Shown here: positions 6,550 through 16,363 of the stretch, piece by piece
Numbering within the stretch: the stretch's first letter is position 1
Layout: every line of letters starts with the position of its first letter
Assembly: GCF_937981445.1 (NCBI RefSeq)
Contig: NZ_CALJON010000041.1
Coordinates: forward strand, 1-34,650
DNA: 34,650 nucleotides
Direction of reading: 5' to 3'
Source of the DNA: an uncultured Veillonella sp.
GTDB taxonomy: Bacteria; Bacillota; Negativicutes; Veillonellales; Veillonellaceae
Notes under the pieces: model-generated
What the model was told of the DNA's origin: nothing
The model's database searches: none
Seen by the model: only the letters and a program-made list of their open reading frames with translations
Program-made: the position numbers and the translations under genes

Positions 6550-9500
6550 GTGAATAGACATTATAAAGTCATTTGGAGTAAGGTAAAAAACACGTATGTA
6601 GTTGTTTCAGAATTAGCGAAACGAAATAGTAAATCAGCATCAACAAAATCTCAGTCAGGCCAAAGAATTGGTGTGGCTCTTTCTGTATTGGCGTTGTGTG
6701 CGGGATTGAGTGGTGTGACACAGGCGGCTACAATGAACGGCAATGCAATGATTGCAGAAGTAACTGGTGCTGGGTCTAGCATTAGTACTGGATCTGCGTC
6801 ACAAGGCGCAACTGCTACTATATATGGTCCTATGAACGTCATTGATGCACAGCATAAAAATTTTGATGGTGTGGCTAACTCTATTGTAGGCGTAGCGAAT
6901 GCGACTAAAAATTCGAATGCATCGTTGATTTTTGGCGCAGGGAATACTGTTGAAAATTCTTATGGAAATGTAACGCTTAATCCTTTTGAAGCGGCGCCTT
7001 TATTGGATAAGCCTGCGGAATTGGCGAAACTATTAGCAAGTAAAGTAGCTGACAGTGGTGGACAAATTTTAGTAATTGGCGGAGCTAATACTGTTGATAA
7101 TGCACGTTTCTCTTCTGTAACTGGGGTTAGTAATAAATTAATAGGATCTACTACTGATACGACTGAGGCTGGATCTAGTAGTTATAATTTTATTTCAGGT
7201 GCAAAAAATACAGTTACAGAGTCCGATAATACATATTTAATTGGTACTAACAATGCTGTATCTAGTGCTACTGGCAATGCCCTTGTAGGCGATTACCGAA
7301 GCATTACAGGTGGGGCTAACAATGTTATTTTAGGCTCTGGCAAAGCAGGCAACGTATTAGATACAACAGTATCTAATGCAGTTGTAGCAGGCTATAATGC
7401 CAATGCTTCGGTAGCAGATGGTGTAGCTATTGGCTCTAACTCTGTGGCAAGTGTGGCAGCTGGTGTAGCAGGTGCTGCTCCGACTAACACAACAGTATCT
7501 GATGACGATAAGAAAAATGCTACTTGGACATCTACATTAGGCGCAGTATCTGTAGGTTATGCAGAATCTAAAGATGAACAAGGAAATATAGTTCCAGCAG
7601 GCACTCGTCAAATCACGAATGTAGCTGCAGGTACACAAGACACTGATGCGGTAAACCTTGCGCAATTAAATAAGGTGGCTGACTTAATTAATATTAGTAG
7701 TACTGGCAGTGGTGTTGAGTATGTGTCTATTAACTCAACAGCTGATGGCAATAAAGATAACTTAGGTGCCAGTGCTGATAATGCTATTGCTATTGGACCT
7801 GATGCCAGCACAGCAGCTGAAGATAGCTTAGTTATTGGTAGTAGTACTATTGAAAAGACAGGCAAATCCTCTAGAGTGATTGGTAATGGCAATATGCTTA
7901 CAAGCACTGATTCATATACTGTTGAGGATAATAAAGTATTTGGCGATAATAATAAAATAACGAATAGTAATCGCCAGTTGGTATTTGGTGATAATAATAC
8001 AATTTCAAAGCGGGATGAAGGAACTAATAACGGCATTCCACGGACTACGGTATCTGATATTGTTATAGGGAAAGGCAATCAAATAGGTGGTAATGATACT
8101 TTTAGAAAGCCATATAATACTGTAAAAGTTATTGGGAATAATAATAAGGTCCCAGTTGCAAGAGACACTATTGTTTTGGGAGATAATCAAAATATAAGTA
8201 ATGGTGTTTCTTCTATTATTATTGGCTCCTTAACTCCAGCGGATGTTGAAAATGGTGTGGAGAACTGGTCAGTTGCTAATATTGCCATAGGTTACGGTGC
8301 TATAAATGGAAAAGGTGCTGGTCAAAGTATAGCTATTGGGACTAGAGCAAAAACAGGTGAAAATAACCAACTTGTTATAGGCAATAGCTCGTCGTTTGGC
8401 AATGGAACGGGAACATTTGGCTCGATATATGGACATCAAAATAAAGTTATAGAATCAGATAATTCTAGTGAAGTAACGTGGACCTCTGTTGATGGGGCGA
8501 ATACTCATATTTCTGGTTCATATAATTTAGTAAAATCTGCATCATCAGCTCTAATTTATGGGTCTGGGAATCAAGTTACAAACTCTGAGGGAAATTCAGT
8601 AGTTTTATCAAATGATGGAACTCCAATAAATGGAGATGATTTAGCAGGTCGTATATTTGTGGGGCTACAAGTGTACTCTGGTGATGTTGATGAAGGTGAT
8701 CCAGAACCAGTTTCCTTTGATAAGGCAGTTAGCTTCATGAAAAGTTATGTAAAAGCTGCTGGTGGAGATACAACTGTAGTAGGTAGTGGCAATATAACTG
8801 ATTATACAGGGCGCTCACAGCTTTTAGGTAATGGTAATGTTCTAAAAGGGGCAGAGGATAAATATAGCGTCAATAATACTGTAAGTGGATTTGCAAATAC
8901 TGGAGAAAATCTCAATTATAGTACGATAATTGGTACAAGTAATACTGTTAAAAATGGTGAAGATAATGTTGTATTAGGTGATTATCATACAGTAGAAGGT
9001 GGAAATCATAACATTATCATTGGTTCTAGAAGTTTTGTTGAAAAAGAAACAGAGCTAGATTTAGGCTTAGATCCAGAGTTTTTAGGTTTTGATTCTACAT
9101 ATAAAGTTACTGAACGAGTAGCAGAAAAACCTCACACTAAAGACATCTCCAATGCCGTAATGCTCGGCTATAATACTGATGTAACGATTAATGGTGGTGT
9201 AGCTCTTGGTTCTGAATCCATTGCAGCTACTGATTCTTCTGTACAAGGTTATAATCCAACTGTAGTTGCAAGTACAGCAACAACTCCTACAACTAGAGCC
9301 GCAGCTGATGCTACTACTGATGCAGGAGCGTTAGACTCAGCTACTTGGAAGTCCACATTAGGAGCCGTATCTGTAGGTTATGCAGCTGAAGGTGATACAC
9401 CTGCAGGCACTCGTCAAATCACTAATGTAGCAGCTGGCACAGACGCTACTGATGCAGTTAACGTAGCCCAACTAAAAGCAGCGAAAGTAACTGTAACAGG

Positions 9501-12500
9501 CGGTACAAATATTGAATCTGTAGAATCTACTGCTACACTTGATGGTGGTACAGTATACAAAATTAATACAATTGATAAAGATACTACAGTGGCAAGGGGT
9601 GCAGTTACATACACAACTGATGGCAAAGGTACATTAACATTAACTGATAGTAATGGTGAAAATATTGCTATTACAGGCCTACAAGATACATATGTAACAG
9701 CAGCTAAATTAGAAAACGGCACATTAACATTGACTCGTAATGCTGGTGAAGCTTTAACAGTTACTGATATTGCAACAAAAACGGATTTAGCAGCAATAAA
9801 ACCGATTGAATATTTCTCTGTAAATTCTACTGAAACTGGCAATAAAAATAACTTAGGTGCTTCTGGTACTAATGCAATCGCTATTGGTCCTAAGGTATCA
9901 GCTAGTGGTGAAGGTAGTATCGCAATTGGGTTTAACAACAGTATGGCCGGTGCTGGTGGTGTAGTTATTGGCCGCAATACTAGAACCAGTGGTGACAGCA
10001 CAGTCATTATCGGTGATGGTGCTGGCGTAGACCCTAATATCGCACTAGATGGGCACATTGCAATTGGTAAAAATGCCCGTGTATTTGCTGGCGGTGGTGA
10101 ACAAGAAGCAAAACTTGGCTTTGATCCAGATAACTGGCCAAAGGGCGGTGCTGGTGGTTATGATAACCCAACTGACCGCAGTCGTGTAGCTACTGGTATT
10201 GCTATGGGCGTTAATGCTAAAGGCCGTACAGGCTCCATCGACATTGGTGGTCGTACTTATAACGGTCTCATGGGTGGTAAGCAAGTAGCAGGCAATGATG
10301 CGATTGGTTTCCATGTAAATCAAACAGCTTTAGGTACTAATACCTATGCTAAAGGTTTATTCTCTACCATGTTAGGTTCTTACTCCATTGCTACTGGCAG
10401 TTTTGATGGATCTGGCCGTAAGAATACTATGGCGTATGGTGCACAAAACTTTGGTGCTACTGTATTGGGGTCTTTGAATAGTATTCGCTCTAATGAAACC
10501 ATAACTGAGTTCTTTGGGGTCCCTCTCGGAGCGTCCGCTCAAGGTGTAGCTAATACAATCACCGGTGTTGCTAACATTACAGATAATACCAATGGTTCCC
10601 TTGTATATGGTGCAGGTAATAAGATTTCTAATTCTATTACACCAATTAATCCTCCAACTTCTGGTGCAAAATCTGTTGATGCAATGGTTGATACATTGCA
10701 AAAAACTATTCGCAGCAGTAAGAGTGGTGGTGCTACTATGGCCTTTGGTGGCGGCAACGTAGCGGACTATACACAACGAACCGCTATTATAGGGGTTAAC
10801 AATACTGTAACTGGTACGTCTAGCGATATTAGTCAGCATAATGCCATTACCGGTTTTGAAAATACCGCAAAGAATGTAGATTTTGTAACAGCTACAGGTA
10901 GTAATAATACGATTGAAACATCCTCTAAATTGATTAGTATGGGTAATGATAATGCCATTTCAGAGACTGATGGCACAATCCTCATGGGGGATAATCGTAC
11001 TGTAGCAGGTTCTGATAACAGTATTATTTTAGGTACAGCTAATAAAACTGCTAATCCAACACTTCGTGCAGCAGCAGATACAACACTTACAACTACAGCT
11101 CAAAATGTAGTCGTTATGGGGTATAACGCTAATGCTGAAGTAAATGATGGCGTAGCATTGGGCTCTAATTCCATTGCGAATATAGATAAAGGTGTAGAAG
11201 GTTATGTTCCTTCAGGTGCTACAAACATTAATAAAGCAACACCTACTTGGACTTCTACATTAGGTTCTGTATCCGTAGGCACTCCGGTTGCTGGTGCTGC
11301 AGCTACAGCAACGCGTCAAATTACAGGCGTCGCAGCTGGTACACAAGATACTGATGCAGTCAGCGTAGCTCAATTGAAAGCAGCGAAAGTGTCTGTTGCA
11401 CAAGGTACAAATGTAACTGTAACACCAAGTACTGCTGAAGATGGCTCCACTATATATACAGTGGCAGCTACTGATACAGATACGAAGATTGCAAGTGGTA
11501 ATGTAACATATGATGGTTCTAATGGTACATTAACTTTAACTGACACTAATAATGGTAAAGTTGAAATTACAGGCTTAAAAGATCGTTACATTACAAGTGG
11601 TAACATTACAAACAATACATTGACCTTGAACTTAAATGAAGGCAATCCAATTGTAATTGATAATATTGCTACTATAGGTGATGTTAATAACAGTAAAATC
11701 CATTACTACAGTGTAAATGGTCCTGAAAATCCGGCTAACAATTACTATAATGACGGTGCTACAGGCAATAATGCGTTAGCCGCTGGTGTAAGTGCTAGAG
11801 CAGATGCTCACAATAGTGTGGCTGTCGGTAATAATGCTACGATTAAGGATAGTAATGGTGGTAAAGGTAGTGGCGACATTGCTATTGGTAATGCAGCGAA
11901 GATTGACAACTATGCAGACCAAAGTGCTGGTATTTCTATAGGCCAAAATGTATTTGTTGAAAATATGGCTGGTCAACAAGAAGCTATCTTTGCTCTTGGC
12001 CAAACTACATTTAGTGGAGGGGCGTTCTCGACAGCACGTATTCCTACAGATCCTTCGAAAGTGGCGGCTGGTATTGCTATTGGTGAAAACTCCTATGCAC
12101 GGTCTGGGAGCTTGATGGTGGGTACCCATAAGTATATTGGCGAAATAGGTGATGTAACTGTAAATACAACTACAGAAGCTGGTCGAAAAGCTACCGGTGT
12201 TGGCGTCAATGCCACAACGATTGGTACGAATAGCTTTAATAATGGCTCTTTCTCTACAATTACTGGTGCCTATTCCATTGCTTCGGGGAATTATGCTGGT
12301 GGTCGTAATACTGTTGATGCAGGTAAAAATTTTGGAGCTACCATTGTTGGTTCCTTAAATAGTATTGAATCTGCAACAGGCGATAGTTCATCTGGGTTAG
12401 CAACAGGTATCGTGGGTTTTGCTAATAAAACTGCAAATTCAAGTGGTGCATTAATTTTTGGGGCTGGCAATGAAATTACAAACTCTATAACTTCAACAAT

Positions 12501-15500
12501 AATTCCTGGTACGATTCCAATTTTGGGCCCATCAATCAATGCTAATTCGGCAAAAGCATTACAAGAGCAGATGAAAGAGTATGTAAAAGATGTAAATAGT
12601 GGCGGCGCAACTCTTGCCATTGGTGGCGGTAATAAAGCAGATTATACTCATGCATCCTCCATCATTGGTGTTAACAATACCTTAACTGGTACAGCTAGAG
12701 ACATTAGCCAATATAACTCCATTATGGGCTATAATAACCAAGCAGAAAATGTTTCTGATGTAACTGTAGCTGGCATTAATAACAAAATTACAGGTACTAA
12801 AACAGCAGTTGTTCTTGGTGATAATCATACGGTAACAGGTGCGAATAATAGTATCGTGATTGGCTCTGCTGACGCACAAACTGAATTAACGGCAACTGAT
12901 GCTACTGTAATTGGTCATAATGGGAATGTTGAAAAAGCAGGTGGCGTAGCATTAGGCTCTGAATCGGTAGCTACTGTTGATAAAGGTGTATTAGGCTATA
13001 TTCCTACTGGTAAAAACGTATCTGATGCAGACAAAGCAGGTGCTACTTGGACATCTAAGTTAGCTGCCGTATCTGTTGGTGATGCTGTTAAAGGTCTTAC
13101 TCGTCAAATCACTAATGTAGCCGCTGGTACACAAGATACTGACGCAGTCAACGTAGCACAATTACAGGCAGTCGCTGAAGCAGTTACTAATACAGCAGCT
13201 GGTGGACATACTGAAATTACCTTAAACGGTAAAACGCTTACGAAGGACAATCCTACTGCTACTGACAACAACTTAACCTTAGCTGTAACAACTGATACTA
13301 ATGGTAAGAATATTTATGACATCAAGCTAAGTGATAAGCTAGTAATCGGTACACCAGGTAAAGACGGTGAAAATGGACAACCAGGCAATATCACAATCAT
13401 CGGTACTCCAGGAGTTAATGGTGAAGATGGTCAACCAGGTAAAGATACAAGTGCTAATATCTCAGTAAAAGATGGCGTTAATGGTCTTGATGGTAAAGAT
13501 GGCGTAACTCGCATCGTTTACACTGATGAAGATAATAAAGAACATGAAGTAGCTACTATGGATGATGGCCTCAAATTTGCTGGCGATGATGGTAATACAA
13601 AAGTTGTTGCTAAGAAGCTTAATGAACAATTAGATATTAAAGGCGGTGCCAAAGATTTCACCGAAGATAATATCGCTGTAGTAGCTGACGTTGATGCTGA
13701 AGGCAATGCTACAGGTTTACATGTAAAACTTGCTAAGAACATTAACCTTGCTGATGGTAGTATTAAATTTAATGAAACTGCTAAAGATGACAAAGGTAAC
13801 TCACTTGTAAAAGGTGAAGATGGTAAGTGGTACATTGATTTAACTGGTGCTGTATATGACAAAGATTCTAATACATATACAAAAGATGGTAATCCTGTTG
13901 ATTCTGTTACACCTAAGACTACAGGTACTGTTGAATTATCTGAAAATGGTTTAGATAATGGCGGCAATACAATTACCAATGTAGGCGATGGTGTAAAGGA
14001 CTCTGATGCTGTTAATAAAGGGCAGTTAGATAAAGCTATTGAGACTGTAACTAATACAGTAAGCGGTGATCATACTGCTATTACCTTAAACGGTCAAGCG
14101 GTAACACCAGGTGAAAACAAGCTAGGCGATTATGAAAAAGACCACGGTCTAGAAATTGCAGCTAAAACTGTAGATGGAAAAACTACTTATGACATTAAGA
14201 TGGGTAAAGATTTAGTTGTTGGTACTGAGACAAAACCAGGCAAACCAGGTGAAAATGGAGAACCAGATACCCCAGATACTCCAGGTGAAGCAGGTAGTAT
14301 CATAATCATCGGTACTCCAGGAGTTAATGGTGAAGATGGTCAACCAGGTAAAGATACAAGTGCTACTATAAAAGTCCGTGATGGCAAAGATGGTTTAAAT
14401 GGCAAAGACGGTAAAGATGGTAGCAATGGCACAACTCGTATCATTTATACCGATGAAGGTAGTGATGTTGAACATGAAGTAGCCACTATGGATGATGGTT
14501 TGAAATTCGGTGGTGACGCTGGCGATGTCTTTGGTGTTAAACTTAACAACCAAGTAAATGTAAAAGGCGGCATAACAGCTACTGACCTACTTAGCGATAA
14601 TAACATTGGTGTTGTTGCTGATAATGGCACATTAAACGTTAAATTAGCCAAAAACTTAACGGGTCTTACTAGTGCTAATATTGGTGGCATCATAATTAAC
14701 AATGGTGGCATCAATATGGGTGACAAGAAAATTACCAATGTAGGTAGTGGCATTGTTGAAGGCGATAATACCAATAATACTAATGTAGCTAATATTAGTG
14801 ATGTAATCCAACTTGTTGGTGAAAAAGTTGAAGCTAGCAAAGTAACTGCTGGTGATAATATCAAAGTAGAAGGTAATAAAGTATCACTTAAAGATGATAT
14901 TACACTAGGTAAAGATGCTGCTAAACAAGTAGAAATTAAGGGTAGTGATAGCACAATTACTGCTGGTTCTGGTGTAAATAAAGTAGCTCTTGATGGTAAG
15001 GATGCTTCTGTAAAAGCTGGTGAAGGTGCAAATCAAGTAGCTCTTGACGGTAAGAATGGTCAAGTAACTATTGGTAAAGAAGGTTCTCAAATTATTATGG
15101 GTAACCAAGAAGTAACGGCTGAAAAATTTGATGGCACTAAGATGGCTAAATCAGAAAATGGTCAATTCATTACTGGTCTTGATAACACAACTTGGGATCC
15201 AGAAACAAATGGTTATGTTCCTGACCGTGCCGCAACAGAAGGTCAATTAAAAGGTCTTGCTGAACAAATTAGTAATATTGATACAGCTGTGAAAGATTCT
15301 AGCCGTGTATTTGCTGGTGACGAAGGCGCAGATAAGAAAGTAACTGTGAAGAATGGTGAAATCTTACATCTCAATGGTGGTGCTGACGTTAAGAACTTGT
15401 CCGATGGCAATATTGGTGTTGTAACACATAAAGATGATAAAGGTAACCCAACAAATGGCTTAGATATTAAATTATCTAAAGACCTTACCGGCCTAAATTC

Positions 15501-16167
15501 CGTAACTACAGGCAATACAACTATTAACAATAACGGTCTCACTGTCAAAGGCAATGATGGCAAAGACGGTGCTACAATTACTAGTGATGGTCTTGCTATT
15601 AAAGGCGAAGACGGCAAAGACAAAGTCGTTGTTACAGGCGATAAAGTTGATATGGGTGGCAACCGAGTTCAAGGTGTTGGTGATGCAAAAGATGCAACTG
15701 ATGCTGTGAATAAAGGCCAATTAGACAACGCACTTAATGCTGTTGGTAATGGTATGGGTCAAATGTCTAACCGCATTAGCAAACTCGATCGTCGTGTTGA
15801 CCGTGTAGGCGCTGGTGCTGCTGCCTTGGCTGCACTTCATCCATTAGAATTTAGCCCAGAAGCTAAATGGGAAGTGTCTGCTGGTGTAGGTAACTACCGT
15901 GGCGCTAATGCTGTAGCTCTTGGTGCGTTCTATCGTCCAAATGGCGACACTATGTTTAGCATCGGTACATCTTTAGGTGGCGGTGAAAACATGATTAATG
16001 CTGGTGTAACTCTACGTGTAGGTGATGGTGAAACTGAAAACTATCCAGCTCGTAAAGTAATGGCACAACAAATTAAAGATTTACAAACTGTTGTAGATAG
16101 CCAAAATGCTAAGATTGAGGAATTAACTCAATTAGTAAATACACTAGTACAAAACTCCGCAAAATAA
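6550..16167 (+). CDS. Giant trimeric autotransporter adhesin (type Vc, YadA/Hia-like)
   Basis: 3205-residue surface adhesin, started by GTG with GGGAGG eight bases upstream. An ESPR-type extended signal (NRHYKVIWSKVKNTYVVVSELAKR) precedes a hydrophobic core and a likely cleavage near residue 60 (GVTQA/A). The passenger is built of YadA head repeats (NAIAIGP, GVAIGSNS, SIAIG types). Four large modules each end in a TRQITNVAAGT-DTDAVNVAQL neck, at residues 352, 954, 1588 and 2184. From about 2260 come collagen-like G-x-y stretches (GTPGVNGEDGQPGKD) in two near copies, then stalk and neck motifs ending DAVNKGQL. The YadA-anchor barrel is at about 3098-3158 (LHPLEFSPEAKWEVSAGVG to NAGVTLRVG). Unusually, 47 more residues follow the last barrel strand and form a heptad coiled coil. 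It trimerises in the outer membrane; adherence or biofilm role is inferred. The gene is monocistronic. Confidence 0.95.
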   Translation: MNRHYKVIWSKVKNTYVVVSELAKRNSKSASTKSQSGQRIGVALSVLALCAGLSGVTQAATMNGNAMIAEVTGAGSSISTGSASQGATATIYGPMNVIDAQHKNFDGVANSIVGVANATKNSNASLIFGAGNTVENSYGNVTLNPFEAAPLLDKPAELAKLLASKVADSGGQILVIGGANTVDNARFSSVTGVSNKLIGSTTDTTEAGSSSYNFISGAKNTVTESDNTYLIGTNNAVSSATGNALVGDYRSITGGANNVILGSGKAGNVLDTTVSNAVVAGYNANASVADGVAIGSNSVASVAAGVAGAAPTNTTVSDDDKKNATWTSTLGAVSVGYAESKDEQGNIVPAGTRQITNVAAGTQDTDAVNLAQLNKVADLINISSTGSGVEYVSINSTADGNKDNLGASADNAIAIGPDASTAAEDSLVIGSSTIEKTGKSSRVIGNGNMLTSTDSYTVEDNKVFGDNNKITNSNRQLVFGDNNTISKRDEGTNNGIPRTTVSDIVIGKGNQIGGNDTFRKPYNTVKVIGNNNKVPVARDTIVLGDNQNISNGVSSIIIGSLTPADVENGVENWSVANIAIGYGAINGKGAGQSIAIGTRAKTGENNQLVIGNSSSFGNGTGTFGSIYGHQNKVIESDNSSEVTWTSVDGANTHISGSYNLVKSASSALIYGSGNQVTNSEGNSVVLSNDGTPINGDDLAGRIFVGLQVYSGDVDEGDPEPVSFDKAVSFMKSYVKAAGGDTTVVGSGNITDYTGRSQLLGNGNVLKGAEDKYSVNNTVSGFANTGENLNYSTIIGTSNTVKNGEDNVVLGDYHTVEGGNHNIIIGSRSFVEKETELDLGLDPEFLGFDSTYKVTERVAEKPHTKDISNAVMLGYNTDVTINGGVALGSESIAATDSSVQGYNPTVVASTATTPTTRAAADATTDAGALDSATWKSTLGAVSVGYAAEGDTPAGTRQITNVAAGTDATDAVNVAQLKAAKVTVTGGTNIESVESTATLDGGTVYKINTIDKDTTVARGAVTYTTDGKGTLTLTDSNGENIAITGLQDTYVTAAKLENGTLTLTRNAGEALTVTDIATKTDLAAIKPIEYFSVNSTETGNKNNLGASGTNAIAIGPKVSASGEGSIAIGFNNSMAGAGGVVIGRNTRTSGDSTVIIGDGAGVDPNIALDGHIAIGKNARVFAGGGEQEAKLGFDPDNWPKGGAGGYDNPTDRSRVATGIAMGVNAKGRTGSIDIGGRTYNGLMGGKQVAGNDAIGFHVNQTALGTNTYAKGLFSTMLGSYSIATGSFDGSGRKNTMAYGAQNFGATVLGSLNSIRSNETITEFFGVPLGASAQGVANTITGVANITDNTNGSLVYGAGNKISNSITPINPPTSGAKSVDAMVDTLQKTIRSSKSGGATMAFGGGNVADYTQRTAIIGVNNTVTGTSSDISQHNAITGFENTAKNVDFVTATGSNNTIETSSKLISMGNDNAISETDGTILMGDNRTVAGSDNSIILGTANKTANPTLRAAADTTLTTTAQNVVVMGYNANAEVNDGVALGSNSIANIDKGVEGYVPSGATNINKATPTWTSTLGSVSVGTPVAGAAATATRQITGVAAGTQDTDAVSVAQLKAAKVSVAQGTNVTVTPSTAEDGSTIYTVAATDTDTKIASGNVTYDGSNGTLTLTDTNNGKVEITGLKDRYITSGNITNNTLTLNLNEGNPIVIDNIATIGDVNNSKIHYYSVNGPENPANNYYNDGATGNNALAAGVSARADAHNSVAVGNNATIKDSNGGKGSGDIAIGNAAKIDNYADQSAGISIGQNVFVENMAGQQEAIFALGQTTFSGGAFSTARIPTDPSKVAAGIAIGENSYARSGSLMVGTHKYIGEIGDVTVNTTTEAGRKATGVGVNATTIGTNSFNNGSFSTITGAYSIASGNYAGGRNTVDAGKNFGATIVGSLNSIESATGDSSSGLATGIVGFANKTANSSGALIFGAGNEITNSITSTIIPGTIPILGPSINANSAKALQEQMKEYVKDVNSGGATLAIGGGNKADYTHASSIIGVNNTLTGTARDISQYNSIMGYNNQAENVSDVTVAGINNKITGTKTAVVLGDNHTVTGANNSIVIGSADAQTELTATDATVIGHNGNVEKAGGVALGSESVATVDKGVLGYIPTGKNVSDADKAGATWTSKLAAVSVGDAVKGLTRQITNVAAGTQDTDAVNVAQLQAVAEAVTNTAAGGHTEITLNGKTLTKDNPTATDNNLTLAVTTDTNGKNIYDIKLSDKLVIGTPGKDGENGQPGNITIIGTPGVNGEDGQPGKDTSANISVKDGVNGLDGKDGVTRIVYTDEDNKEHEVATMDDGLKFAGDDGNTKVVAKKLNEQLDIKGGAKDFTEDNIAVVADVDAEGNATGLHVKLAKNINLADGSIKFNETAKDDKGNSLVKGEDGKWYIDLTGAVYDKDSNTYTKDGNPVDSVTPKTTGTVELSENGLDNGGNTITNVGDGVKDSDAVNKGQLDKAIETVTNTVSGDHTAITLNGQAVTPGENKLGDYEKDHGLEIAAKTVDGKTTYDIKMGKDLVVGTETKPGKPGENGEPDTPDTPGEAGSIIIIGTPGVNGEDGQPGKDTSATIKVRDGKDGLNGKDGKDGSNGTTRIIYTDEGSDVEHEVATMDDGLKFGGDAGDVFGVKLNNQVNVKGGITATDLLSDNNIGVVADNGTLNVKLAKNLTGLTSANIGGIIINNGGINMGDKKITNVGSGIVEGDNTNNTNVANISDVIQLVGEKVEASKVTAGDNIKVEGNKVSLKDDITLGKDAAKQVEIKGSDSTITAGSGVNKVALDGKDASVKAGEGANQVALDGKNGQVTIGKEGSQIIMGNQEVTAEKFDGTKMAKSENGQFITGLDNTTWDPETNGYVPDRAATEGQLKGLAEQISNIDTAVKDSSRVFAGDEGADKKVTVKNGEILHLNGGADVKNLSDGNIGVVTHKDDKGNPTNGLDIKLSKDLTGLNSVTTGNTTINNNGLTVKGNDGKDGATITSDGLAIKGEDGKDKVVVTGDKVDMGGNRVQGVGDAKDATDAVNKGQLDNALNAVGNGMGQMSNRISKLDRRVDRVGAGAAALAALHPLEFSPEAKWEVSAGVGNYRGANAVALGAFYRPNGDTMFSIGTSLGGGENMINAGVTLRVGDGETENYPARKVMAQQIKDLQTVVDSQNAKIEELTQLVNTLVQNSAK
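7603..13120 (+). repeat. Four-fold long-period duplication inside the adhesin
   Basis: The neck motif TRQIT(N/G)VAAGT recurs at nucleotides 7603, 9409, 11311 and 13099, so the head modules repeat with a period of 602, 634 and 596 residues. Each module carries the same order of sub-motifs: an FGAGN or YG(S/A)GN segment, an SGG/AGG...GGGN.(A/T)DYT-like segment, ..GVNNT(L/V)TGT, GD.(H/R)TV.G..N(S/N)I.(I/L)GS, a W(T/K)STL(G)..SVG segment, then the neck. Modules 3 and 4 are closest to each other. Such repeats can recombine to change adhesin length. Confidence 0.85.
13395..13456 (+). repeat. 62-base exact repeat, copy 1 (collagen-like segment)
   Basis: Encodes the IIGTPGVNGEDGQPGKDTSA block. It is identical base for base to 14304-14365, 909 bases downstream and in the same frame (909 = 3 x 303). 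It is the most recent-looking duplication in the adhesin. Confidence 0.9.
14304..14365 (+). repeat. 62-base exact repeat, copy 2 (collagen-like segment)
   Basis: Second copy of the collagen-like block at 13395-13456. It sits in a longer related unit that runs from an AVTNTA-like start through ITLNG, YDIK and the G-x-y block to MDDGLKF. Confidence 0.9.
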
Positions 16168-16254
16168 GCTAAGGTTTATATGCTAGACTAAATCACATAC
16201 TAAGGTAGCCTAAGTGTTAAGCTAACATACACATGGTTATACAGGTAAATAAAA

Positions 16255-16284
16255 GAGCGACTCCTTCGGGAGTCGCTTCTTTTT
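16255..16284. terminator. Adhesin terminator, probably two-way
   Basis: GCGACTCC (16257-16264), UUCG tetraloop, GGAGTCGC (16269-16276), then TTCTTTTT on the plus strand. The minus strand reads TCTTTTATTT after the stem, so the convergent FAH-family gene could use it too. Confidence 0.92.
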
Positions 16285-16363
16285 ATATGATTTGAGTTTA
16301 AACGATTAGGTACACATGGCATTTTTTTTGCCTACAGCTTTTATTTTCTCTAGCTCTATAATT

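Noticed and set aside
9414..15720. Many long minus-strand open frames opposite the adhesin
   Set aside because: They are low-complexity mirror readings of repetitive adhesin codons, have no ribosome binding sites, and overlap a well-supported gene throughout.
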